This document shows positions 1-7,462 of a stretch of 15,215 bases of DNA, piece after piece. A model generated the notes under the pieces. That model did not search any database and was not told the DNA's origin. It was given only the letters and a program-made list of their open reading frames with translations. The DNA lies in the NCBI GenBank assembly GCA_964436865.1, contig CAYTFK010000162.1, positions 1-15,215 of the forward strand, read 5' to 3'. Position 1 is the stretch's first letter. Every line of letters begins with the position of its first letter. The stretch is from JAXGPP01 sp964436865. GTDB taxonomy: Bacteria > Planctomycetota > Planctomycetia > Pirellulales > Thermoguttaceae. The position numbers and the translations under genes are program-made.

Positions 1-2
1 AC

Positions 3-3000
3 GCGGGGGCACGTGAGAGCCTGCGGCGGCTGAAGGAGATCGGCATCAACTTCGTCTACACGCACAACTATGGATGCGAGCCGGGAACGCATCTCGGTTT
101 CGAGGAGATCTTGCGGGCCGCCGACGACGAGGGGGTGCTCGTGGCGCTGTCGCAGCCGCATTTCGGCCAGTACGAATGGCGCTCGCCGGACGCGGCGGAG
201 AAGAATGGTTATGCCCACCACGCCCGCTTCTATGTCCGCGTGGCAGGCAATCACCCGTCGGTGGTTTTTTACTCGATGAGCCACAACTCGACCGGCTACG
301 ACGAGGACATGAACCCGGATCTCATCGACGGGATTCAGTCGGCGCGGAGCCAGTGGTCGGAGGGGAACGTGCGGGGAGCGCTGGCGGCGGAGGCGATTGT
401 GGCGAAGCTGGATCCGGACCGCATCGTGTATCACCACTCGTCGGGCAATTTGAGCTCGATGCACACGATGAACTTCTACACGAACATGGCGCCGGCCCAG
501 GAACTAGACGACTGGTTCGAGCACTGGGCCACCAAGGGGGTAAAACCGGTTTTCACATGCGAGTATATGGTGCCGTGCACATGGGACTGGACGATGTACC
601 GCGGCTGGTACAAGGGGAGCCGCGAGTTCGGCAGCGCCCAGGTGCCGTGGGAGTTCTGCGTCGCCGAATGGAGCTCGCAGTTTCTGGGCGATCGCGTTTA
701 CCAGATCGGCGATGCGGAGAAGAGGAATATTCGTTGGGAGGCCGAGCAGTTCCGGCAGGGGAAGCTCTGGCGTCGCTGGGACTACCCCTTCCAGGTCGGC
801 GCGAAGGTGTTCGACAGCCAGCACGAGATCATCGGCGCGTATCTCACGAGCAACTGGCGCGCGTTCCGCACATGGGGCGTGTCGGCGATCTCTCCCTGGG
901 AGCACCATTTCTTCTGGACGCTCCGCGACGGAGTCGACAAGAGCCGCCAGGAATTGGCGGTCGATTGGGAGAACCTTCAGCGGCCGGGATTCAGCCCCGA
1001 CTATCTCGACGAGCGTTACGAGCGGATGGATTTGGCCTTCGAGCCCTCGGACTGGATCGCAACGGCCGACGGACAGGCGATCTTGCGGAATAACCGGCCG
1101 CTTCTGGCCTACATCGGCGGAGAGCCGGAGGCTTTCACCAGCAAGGACCATAATTTCTATGCGGGCGAGACGGTCGAGAAGCAACTCATCGTCATCAATA
1201 ACTCGCGCCGGACGGTGACCGCCGATTGCCAGTGGTTGATTGGCCTGTCCACGCAGCAGGGCGGGACAGCGAAGATCGAGGTGCCGACCGGGGAGCAAGC
1301 GCGGATCCCGATTCGCTTCACATTGCCGCCGAACCTCACGCCGAGCGAGTGCGAGCTGTACGCGGAAGTGAACTTCAGCGGCGGCGTAACACAGAAAGAC
1401 TTGTTCAGGATCCGCACGATGCGGAAGCCGGACGCAGAGTCGCCGGATGCGAAGATCGCCCTGTTCGACCCGAAGGGTGAGACGGCCGAGCTACTGCGAT
1501 CGATGGGAGTCGATGCGCGTCGGGTTGAGGCCGGCGCGGATTTGACGGACGACGAGATTCTCATCGTGGGGAAGGGGGCGCTTAGCGCGGATGGCCCGGG
1601 GCCGGATATCCGCCGCGTCCGCGACGGGCTGAAGGTCGTCGTGTTTGAACAGACGGCCGAGGCCCTCGAACAGCGACTCGGTTTCCGGGTGGCGCAGTAC
1701 GGCCTGCGGCAGGTCTTCAAACGGGTGCCGGATCATCCCCTCCTTGCCGGGATCGATCAGGAGCATCTGCGCGACTGGCGGGGCTCGGCCACGATCCTGC
1801 CGCCGCGGCTGGAGTACACCAAGAGCCAGTCGTTTGGCGGGCCGGCGGTGCAGTGGTGCGGCATCGAAGTGCCGCGGGTGTGGCGGTGCGGCAACCGGGG
1901 CAACGTGGCCTCGGTGCTCATCGAGAAGCCGGCGCGGGGCGATTTCCTGCCGATCCTCGACGGCGGCTACAGCCTGCAGTACAGCCCGCTCATGGAGTAC
2001 CGCGAGGGCCAGGGAATGGTGCTCTTCTGCCAGCTCGACGTGACGGGTCGAACGAAAGCGGATCCCGCCGCCGAGATGCTGGCGCGAAACGTGGTCCGTT
2101 ATGTCGCTGGGTGGAAGCCCGATGCTCGCCGGGAGGCGGTCTACATGGGCGATCCGGCCGCGCGGGAGTATCTCAAGTTCGCGGGGATTCCGTTGCGCGA
2201 CTATGAAGGCGGCAGGATCCCGCCCGAACAGGTACTCGTCATTGCGGGGGGCGACGCGAAGCTCTCGGAGAACGCGGCAGCCGTAGAGCAATTTCTCAAC
2301 GGCCGGGGCCAGGTGCTGGCGCTCGGGCTGGACGAGCAGCAGGCCAACGCTTTTCTGCCGCTCAAGGTCGGCATGAGGAAGGGAGAGCATATCGCCGCGT
2401 GGTTCGAGGCGCCAGTGGCACGTTCCGTGTTTCGCGGACTCGCGCCGGCCGACGTGCACAACCGCGACCCGCGAGAATTGCCGCTGGTCGCCGACGGCGC
2501 AGAGGTGCTGGGCAATGGGGTTCTGGCGCGGGCTCGCGACAAGGATGTGGTGTTTTTCCAGTTTCCGCCGTACGCGGTGACCGGAGCGCGTGGAGAGGTT
2601 CCCTCGTTCAGCATCGACGGCGACGACGCATTGGAGGGCAAGCAGAGCGCGCTGGTGACGCTGGGCATGACGGCCGGCGCGGGAGTTCAGTTCGGCCAGC
2701 CGATAAAAACGCCGCCGGAGGTCGGGAAGACATACACCTTCGCCGTGTTCCTCAAGAGCGTGGGCAGGCCGGTGCGAGTTCGGCTCGAGGTGGAGCGGGC
2801 GGGGTCGCCATGGGACCGCGCGGTGCGGGGAGAGGAAGTCGTGGTTTCCGGCGATCAATGGACTGAAGTGCACGTGACATTTCCGTGTGAGAAGCCGTTT
2901 CCGGAAGGCTGGCAGGCGTACGTCGCCTGCGCGCAGGACGGCGGGCAGTTCCGCGCCGATTTCTTCCGCTTGTATGAAGGGGAGTACGTGGCGGCCGATC

Positions 3001-3794
3001 TGAAGGCGGATGCTGCCGATGCGGCCGGTCCGAAAAACCTATTGGTCAACGCCGGTTTTGAGAGCGGTCGCAAGCCGTGGTCCTTCTCGTTCCACGAGCA
3101 GCTCAACAAGCGGCGGACATATCGCCGAACCGCTTTCGCTTTGAGCCGACTGCTGGCGAACATGGGTGTCGCGGCGCCGACGCCTCTGCTTGCGCGTTTC
3201 TCGGTGCCTGTCGGCGGAGACCAGCCTGCCCCCGGCCCCTCGGTGGTTCGCAACGGCGATTTCGGTCAGGCGGCCGACGAGGGCGCTGTGCCCGAGCAGT
3301 GGCAGTTCACTTCGAGTTCGCGGGAGGACCGATGCACACGCGAGCGGCTTGCGGGGAGCGAAGGCTGGGCGCTCGCGATGCAGATGGGCGGAGGCGGCGA
3401 TCGCCAGGCGAACGTGATGCTCGCGCAGCAGGATGTGCCGGTCAAGGAATCGCAGTGGTATCGGATCACGCTCAGGGCGCGGGCCGAAGGCATGGCGGGC
3501 AAGACGGTCACGCTGGCCGTTCAGGACACGAAGACGTGGACGTCGCTTATCGCTTACCAGACCTTCGCGCCGGTAGACGAGTGGCGAACTTTCGAATTCC
3601 TGGCGCCGGCCAGCGGCACGGCCGAGAAGAACACGCGACTGCAGATCTGGCACGGCAACCCGGGAACTCTGTGGCTGGCAGACATCAGCATGGTGCCGGT
3701 CGCTCCGCCAGCCCGCGACGGCCGCTGGCTGGAAGGGCTGTATCTCGATCAACCCGAGGATTGGGACGATCCGTACCGCTTCTTCCGCTGGTGA
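3..3794 (+). CDS. Large multidomain glycoside hydrolase family 2-like protein, N-terminus cut by window edge
   Basis: The frame is open from the left edge and ends in TGA, giving 1263 visible residues. Order seen: the end of a GH2 TIM barrel (residues 1 to about 370) with the helix-strand pattern around THNYG, an NHPS segment at 83-86, and a FTCEY motif whose Glu187 (nt 561-563) matches the GH2 nucleophile. The strand after NHPS reads SMSHN where beta-galactosidases have S-L-G-N-E, so the acid/base Glu position is Asn95. Then come an Ig-like domain (about 380-470), a glutamine-amidotransferase-like Rossmann region (about 475-705) and a second such region to about 860. A jelly-roll, CBM4/9-like domain follows (860-996), then a conserved-looking basic helix (KRRTYRR, then SRLLANMG, about 1030-1056) and a second CBM-like domain opening NGDF (1083-1236). 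This is much longer than a typical GH2 enzyme. Any signal peptide lies outside the window. It converges on the uxaC-end operon. Fold is confident; substrate and even activity are unknown. Confidence 0.85.
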   Translation, partial: AGARESLRRLKEIGINFVYTHNYGCEPGTHLGFEEILRAADDEGVLVALSQPHFGQYEWRSPDAAEKNGYAHHARFYVRVAGNHPSVVFYSMSHNSTGYDEDMNPDLIDGIQSARSQWSEGNVRGALAAEAIVAKLDPDRIVYHHSSGNLSSMHTMNFYTNMAPAQELDDWFEHWATKGVKPVFTCEYMVPCTWDWTMYRGWYKGSREFGSAQVPWEFCVAEWSSQFLGDRVYQIGDAEKRNIRWEAEQFRQGKLWRRWDYPFQVGAKVFDSQHEIIGAYLTSNWRAFRTWGVSAISPWEHHFFWTLRDGVDKSRQELAVDWENLQRPGFSPDYLDERYERMDLAFEPSDWIATADGQAILRNNRPLLAYIGGEPEAFTSKDHNFYAGETVEKQLIVINNSRRTVTADCQWLIGLSTQQGGTAKIEVPTGEQARIPIRFTLPPNLTPSECELYAEVNFSGGVTQKDLFRIRTMRKPDAESPDAKIALFDPKGETAELLRSMGVDARRVEAGADLTDDEILIVGKGALSADGPGPDIRRVRDGLKVVVFEQTAEALEQRLGFRVAQYGLRQVFKRVPDHPLLAGIDQEHLRDWRGSATILPPRLEYTKSQSFGGPAVQWCGIEVPRVWRCGNRGNVASVLIEKPARGDFLPILDGGYSLQYSPLMEYREGQGMVLFCQLDVTGRTKADPAAEMLARNVVRYVAGWKPDARREAVYMGDPAAREYLKFAGIPLRDYEGGRIPPEQVLVIAGGDAKLSENAAAVEQFLNGRGQVLALGLDEQQANAFLPLKVGMRKGEHIAAWFEAPVARSVFRGLAPADVHNRDPRELPLVADGAEVLGNGVLARARDKDVVFFQFPPYAVTGARGEVPSFSIDGDDALEGKQSALVTLGMTAGAGVQFGQPIKTPPEVGKTYTFAVFLKSVGRPVRVRLEVERAGSPWDRAVRGEEVVVSGDQWTEVHVTFPCEKPFPEGWQAYVACAQDGGQFRADFFRLYEGEYVAADLKADAADAAGPKNLLVNAGFESGRKPWSFSFHEQLNKRRTYRRTAFALSRLLANMGVAAPTPLLARFSVPVGGDQPAPGPSVVRNGDFGQAADEGAVPEQWQFTSSSREDRCTRERLAGSEGWALAMQMGGGGDRQANVMLAQQDVPVKESQWYRITLRARAEGMAGKTVTLAVQDTKTWTSLIAYQTFAPVDEWRTFEFLAPASGTAEKNTRLQIWHGNPGTLWLADISMVPVAPPARDGRWLEGLYLDQPEDWDDPYRFFRW

Positions 3795-3820
3795 ACGCCG
3801 CTTCGATTCGTCGCCGTCTT

Positions 3821-5080
3821 TCAGACCGAGTGCGGCCCGCCGTCGGGAGCGAGCCAGCGACGGGCGTTCTCGTAGCAGAGGTCGCGGACCAGCGAGTCGA
3901 GCAGCCGGTCATCCGACGGAATGACGCCGGCTTGTACCTGGTCGCCCAGCCAGTCGCAGAGGACGCGGCGGAAGTACTCGTGACGGGTCATCGAAAGGAG
4001 GCTGCGCGAGTCGGTCGTCATGCCGACGAATGAGGCGAGCAGGCCGTAGTGGGCCAGGGTCGCGAGATGCTGGCAAATTCCCAGGGCGTGGTCGTTGTAC
4101 CACCAGGCCGGGCCGAGTTGGATCTTGCCGCGGACGCCCTCCTCGGCGAAGGATCCGGTCAGCGTTGCGAGGGGCGCGTAGTCGGCCGGATTGAGCGGAT
4201 AGAGTATCGTCCGCGGCAGGACGCCATCCTGCTCCAGTCCGTCCAGGAACCGGCAAAGACTGGCAATATCGCAGCTCTGTCCGATGGTGGCATACCCGCC
4301 CGCCGGGCCGGCGAGATTCCTCAGGCGAGTGCTGGTGTGCCGCTGCGCGCCGATGTGAAGCTGCAGGATCCAGCCGCGCCGGCCGCACTCGCGTCCGAGC
4401 AACGACAGCATCCGGTTGTCGTATCCGGCCACGGCCTGGTCGGCCAGCCGGCAGCCCATGCGCGCGAAGGCGTCGAACCGCTCGGCCACGAGCGAAGGGC
4501 TGAATGACGCGTCTTCCTCCATTCGCAGCGACGGCAGGACGCGCGTGGCGAATCCCGAATCGGCCAGCCGCGCGTGGGCCTCCAGATCGTCGAGCGGCCG
4601 GTCCGAGGTGCACAGACACTCGACGCTGGCCCGCGTGATCAGCCCGCGCGCGGTGTAGCCCGGAGATCGCAGCCGCTCGTTGCACGCGTTCCACACGCGA
4701 TCGGCAGACTCGGGCGAGAGCATCTCGTCGATGTCGAAGTAGCGTTTCAGCTCCAGCGCCGTCCAGTGGAACAGCGGATTGCCGAGCGTCTGCGGCACCG
4801 TGGCCGCCCAGGCATCGAACTTCTCCCGGTCCGCGGTATCGCCGGTGATGAGCCGCTCCGGCACGCCGGCGATCCGCATCGCGCGGTGCTTGTACGGATC
4901 GCCGGCAAGCCAGAGCTGCGCCAGGTTGTCGAACGGGCGGTCGTCGGCCAGATCGCGGGCGTCGAGGTGGTTGTGGTAGTCGACGATCGGGAGTCGGGCG
5001 GCCGCAGTGTGATAGAGCCGCTGGGCCTGCGCCGTCTTCAGCAGGAAATCGTCGTGGATGAAAGCCTTCACACCAGCCAT
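3821..5080 (-). CDS. uxaC: Glucuronate (uronate) isomerase, compact form
   Basis: A 419-residue cytoplasmic enzyme of the amidohydrolase superfamily that would convert D-glucuronate to D-fructuronate and D-galacturonate to D-tagaturonate. Signatures run the whole length: DYHNHL with metal-type His36 and His38, WLAGDPYKHRAMR at 57-69, the GNPL segment at 100-103, LQLHIGAQR at 239-247, GKIQLGPAWWYND at 318-330, FVGMTTDSRS with Asp357 at 351-360, and TRHEYFRR at 365-372. Family members are usually about 470 residues. The shortfall appears to be the segment between the MGCRLAD motif (208-214) and RGWILQ (235-240), which is only about 20 residues here. The usual TDDP turn reads TSDRP (158-162). 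ATG starts 4 nt after the stop of the upstream glycosidase gene, with a weak GAGGG just before it, so translation is probably coupled. It is the last gene of the operon. Confidence 0.95.
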   Translation of the reverse strand: MAGVKAFIHDDFLLKTAQAQRLYHTAAARLPIVDYHNHLDARDLADDRPFDNLAQLWLAGDPYKHRAMRIAGVPERLITGDTADREKFDAWAATVPQTLGNPLFHWTALELKRYFDIDEMLSPESADRVWNACNERLRSPGYTARGLITRASVECLCTSDRPLDDLEAHARLADSGFATRVLPSLRMEEDASFSPSLVAERFDAFARMGCRLADQAVAGYDNRMLSLLGRECGRRGWILQLHIGAQRHTSTRLRNLAGPAGGYATIGQSCDIASLCRFLDGLEQDGVLPRTILYPLNPADYAPLATLTGSFAEEGVRGKIQLGPAWWYNDHALGICQHLATLAHYGLLASFVGMTTDSRSLLSMTRHEYFRRVLCDWLGDQVQAGVIPSDDRLLDSLVRDLCYENARRWLAPDGGPHSV

Positions 5081-5084
5081 GCCC

Positions 5085-6536
5085 TCATTCGAACCGGATC
5101 ATCCCTTTTTCGGCGACGAGCACTGGAGCGTCGTAAAGGGGGATGTCTTTGAATGTCGTGGAGTCACCCGCCCGGGTGATGCGGTCGGCCGGGATTTCAT
5201 AGACCCGCCCGGAAACCAAGTCAACCCAGACCGGCTCCCGAATGGCGAGGCCGCGGATCTCAACCTGCGCCGGTTGGGTTTCGAAGGCGTCGCCCGGCGT
5301 ATCCGACTTGTCCCAGAGCACGACGAGGTTCTGTTCGGTCGACTTGTGCCGATAGGCGAACGACGCCGTGTCCTTGGGGTAAGTGACCGTGATGGCGGCG
5401 TCCTTGACGCGCTCCAGGGCCTCGTCGAAGACGGCCACGCAGTTCTGCACCGAGTAGTAGGCGAGCTTGATCTTCTCGACCTTCTTGTCGGCCGTCGCCC
5501 GTAAGAGTCCCTTGCGGTTGATCTCGCGACCCGTATGGTTGAAATCGCAGATCGTAAACACGGCCGATTCCACGTCGTGTCCCAGATCACCGAGCATCCG
5601 CCGCAGATCCCACTTCGCCTGGCTGTACTCGGTCCAAGGGTGGTTGGAGAGCGCGAACTTTGTCGCCAGTTCCGAAGGGCAACCGTTTTCGCCCTGGCGC
5701 ATCTTGGCCTGTGTCGAGTACTTCGCCAACGTCGCCTTGAGGGCCTCGACGTTCTTGTAAGAGCTGTCCGGGTTCTTGGCATAGCCGTGGTAGATGAACC
5801 AGTGAAAGAGGTCGACTTTGCCGCGCTCGGCGAGGGCCACGAGGCATTCTTCGAGGAGCTTGGGGCTGGAACTGGCCAGCGAGAGCCCGGCGATCCGCGC
5901 ATCGGGAATCACGCGCTTGATGATCTCCGCCGTGCGGATATTGAACACGGCGATGTCGTCCGGCTTGTGCTGCTTGTTGATGTCCGGTTCGTTCCACATG
6001 GCCCAGTCGCGGACCTTGCCCTTGTAGCGAGTTGCCATGGCCTCCACCCAGCGGTCCCAGGCCGCCAGTGCCTCGTCAGACGTCGGGAAGCCGCCCGCCA
6101 GATCCCAGCCTCCGCCTCCCTCGTAGATCGTATTGCCGTAATCGGTCTCCAGCAGGATGTTCAGGCCGCGGCCGTGGGCGTCGTCGATGATCGTGTCGAG
6201 CCAGGAGAAGTCGTATACTCCTTTCGCTTTCTCTGTTTTCGCCCAACCTCCCTGCAGCCGGATGGTCTTGATGCCCAGCGGTACGAGATACTCCTTGTAC
6301 TGCTGGTAGTCGGCGTAGTCGCGGTCGAGTGTCTCACAACCCAGCGTCCAGTTCGATCCGGAGATCTCGTCCGCGCTCCGCGGCCGGATGGTGCCGATCT
6401 GCCGGAGTCCGGGATCCAAGGGCGTGCGGGCCCGATCGGGCGAGGTGTCAATCGCCGGTCCCGCCGCCAAAGCTTCCACCACGGCGCAGCCAAGGATAGC
6501 GGCTACGGCCCAGAATCGCCCAAGGCGCATGTACAT
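5085..6536 (-). CDS. Secreted clan GH-A glycoside hydrolase (cellulase/beta-xylosidase-like), family uncertain
   Basis: A 483-residue protein with an N-terminal signal peptide: a basic start, a hydrophobic core (about residues 9-21) and a likely cut after EALAA (21-25). The body is a TIM barrel of clan GH-A: strand TIRLQGGW (91-98), LLETDYGN (128-135), then WNEPD at 181-185 with Glu183 as probable acid/base, and QGENG at 281-285 with Glu283 as probable nucleophile, about 100 residues apart as expected. A C-terminal beta domain (about 375-483) with VVLWDKS resembles the accessory sandwich of GH39/GH30-like enzymes. The start at 6536 is chosen because AAGGA lies 9 nt upstream and gives a clean signal peptide; the frame is open to an ATG at 6611, but that would overlap the SDR stop and spoil the signal. 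It sits between a hexuronate-pathway SDR and uxaC, which suggests a uronate-containing substrate. I cannot assign a CAZy family. Confidence 0.85.
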   Translation of the reverse strand: MYMRLGRFWAVAAILGCAVVEALAAGPAIDTSPDRARTPLDPGLRQIGTIRPRSADEISGSNWTLGCETLDRDYADYQQYKEYLVPLGIKTIRLQGGWAKTEKAKGVYDFSWLDTIIDDAHGRGLNILLETDYGNTIYEGGGGWDLAGGFPTSDEALAAWDRWVEAMATRYKGKVRDWAMWNEPDINKQHKPDDIAVFNIRTAEIIKRVIPDARIAGLSLASSSPKLLEECLVALAERGKVDLFHWFIYHGYAKNPDSSYKNVEALKATLAKYSTQAKMRQGENGCPSELATKFALSNHPWTEYSQAKWDLRRMLGDLGHDVESAVFTICDFNHTGREINRKGLLRATADKKVEKIKLAYYSVQNCVAVFDEALERVKDAAITVTYPKDTASFAYRHKSTEQNLVVLWDKSDTPGDAFETQPAQVEIRGLAIREPVWVDLVSGRVYEIPADRITRAGDSTTFKDIPLYDAPVLVAEKGMIRFE

Positions 6537-6545
6537 CGGTGCGTG

Positions 6546-6550
6546 TCCTT
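6546..6550 (-). promoter_or_regulatory. Ribosome binding site deciding the GH-A start
   Basis: AAGGA on the minus strand, 9 nt before the ATG at 6536. It supports this internal start over the longer frame beginning at 6611 and leaves a 71-nt gap (6537-6607) after the SDR gene. No good promoter boxes were found in that gap. Confidence 0.65.
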
Positions 6551-6607
6551 GTTGGAAAGGTGTGCGTGCAATGCCTGTTGTGACAATCTTCGCTTTGCTG
6601 ACAGCTA

Positions 6608-7459
6608 TCATACTCCAGAGGAAGCCAAGAAGCCGCCGTCGACCGGTACGGTAATGCCGGTCACAAAACCGGACCGTTCGTCGTCCAACAGCCAGCAGAC
6701 CGCGCCGAGCAGGTCCCCGGCTTCGCCGAATCGTTTCATCGGCGTGTGTGCCATCACGTTCTGGCCGCGCGGGGTGAGGCCGCCGTCCTCTGTCGTGAGG
6801 ATCTTGCGGCTGCGCTCGTTCATGAAGAAGCCGGGGGCCACCGCGTTCACGCGAATCCCGGCGGGGGCCAGGTAGGCTGCCAGCCAGTGGGTGAGATTTA
6901 CCACGCCGGCCTTCGCCAGCGCGTAGGCCAGGTTCCGCGACAACGGCCGGTAGCTGTTCATCGAGGCGAAGTTCACGATCGCACCTCGGCCCTGTTCCGC
7001 CATTTCGCGGCCGAATACCTGGCAGGGAATCAGCGTTCCCAAGGTATTCACCTCGATGACTTTGAGCATGCTGGCCGGATCAAGATCGAAGAATCCGCGC
7101 ATGCCGTCCGGCCGGTTGGGCGCGAGTTCGGCAGGCTGGAATTCCGTGACGGTCGTCACCGCATCGGGATGATTTCCTCCCGCTCCGTTGACCAATAGCG
7201 TGCAGGGCCCCAGTTGCCGGCTGATGTTCTGGCGGGCGACAGCGACCGCCGCCGCATCGGTAACATCCACAGAAAACGGCAGCGCCGTACCGCCCACCCC
7301 AGCGATCCCTGCCGCGACTCGCCCGAGCTTCTCCGGGGTGCGGCCGAGCAGGGCGACTTGAGCGCCGAGCCGCGCGAGTTCGATGGCGACGGCGGAACAA
7401 AGCGTTCCGCCCGCCCCCGTCACGACGGCGACCTTGCCCTTGAAAACGCCTTCAGGCAC
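6608..7459 (-). CDS. uxuB: SDR-family D-fructuronate reductase / D-mannonate oxidoreductase
   Basis: A 283-residue short-chain dehydrogenase. The dinucleotide motif is TGAGGTLCSA (14-23), an altered TGxxxGxG like that of Bacillus-type UxuB enzymes. NGAGGNHP (91-98) followed by an extra loop of about 25 residues (99-125) is typical of this subgroup. The active site is Ser166 (in NFASMNS) with Tyr179 and Lys183 (YALAK), and PGFF at 209-212 begins the substrate loop. The expected role is NADH-dependent reduction of fructuronate to mannonate, directly after UxaC in the isomerase pathway. It starts at GTG; GGGAGGA 7 nt upstream, overlapping the stop of the transporter gene, supports this. The neighbours are an ExuT-like transporter 3 nt upstream and, downstream, a glycosidase and uxaC. 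The sequence is distinct from the long-chain E. coli UxuB, so the symbol follows the Gram-positive SDR usage. A related keto-uronate substrate such as tagaturonate is possible. Confidence 0.8.
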   Translation of the reverse strand: MPEGVFKGKVAVVTGAGGTLCSAVAIELARLGAQVALLGRTPEKLGRVAAGIAGVGGTALPFSVDVTDAAAVAVARQNISRQLGPCTLLVNGAGGNHPDAVTTVTEFQPAELAPNRPDGMRGFFDLDPASMLKVIEVNTLGTLIPCQVFGREMAEQGRGAIVNFASMNSYRPLSRNLAYALAKAGVVNLTHWLAAYLAPAGIRVNAVAPGFFMNERSRKILTTEDGGLTPRGQNVMAHTPMKRFGEAGDLLGAVCWLLDDERSGFVTGITVPVDGGFLASSGV

Positions 7460-7462
7460 GAT

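Noticed and set aside
1491..2873. Minus-strand open frame of 460 codons within the GH2-like gene
   Set aside because: It is a mirror frame of a clear coding sequence and shows no recognisable protein family.
3840..3863. CCGTCG/CGACGG stem as terminator for the GH2-like gene
   Set aside because: The loop is 12 bases, there is no T-run after it, and it lies inside the uxaC coding region.
6578..6586. TTGTGACAA palindrome as a defined regulator operator
   Set aside because: Only 9 bases and found once; it does not match the spaced operators of GntR or IclR regulators closely enough to call, so it is only mentioned within a finding.
5535..6875. Long + strand open frame of 446 codons opposite the GH-A gene
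   Set aside because: It is antisense to two well-supported genes, its translation is rich in Arg/Val/Gly/His without any recognisable motif, and GC-rich coding DNA commonly leaves such mirror frames open.
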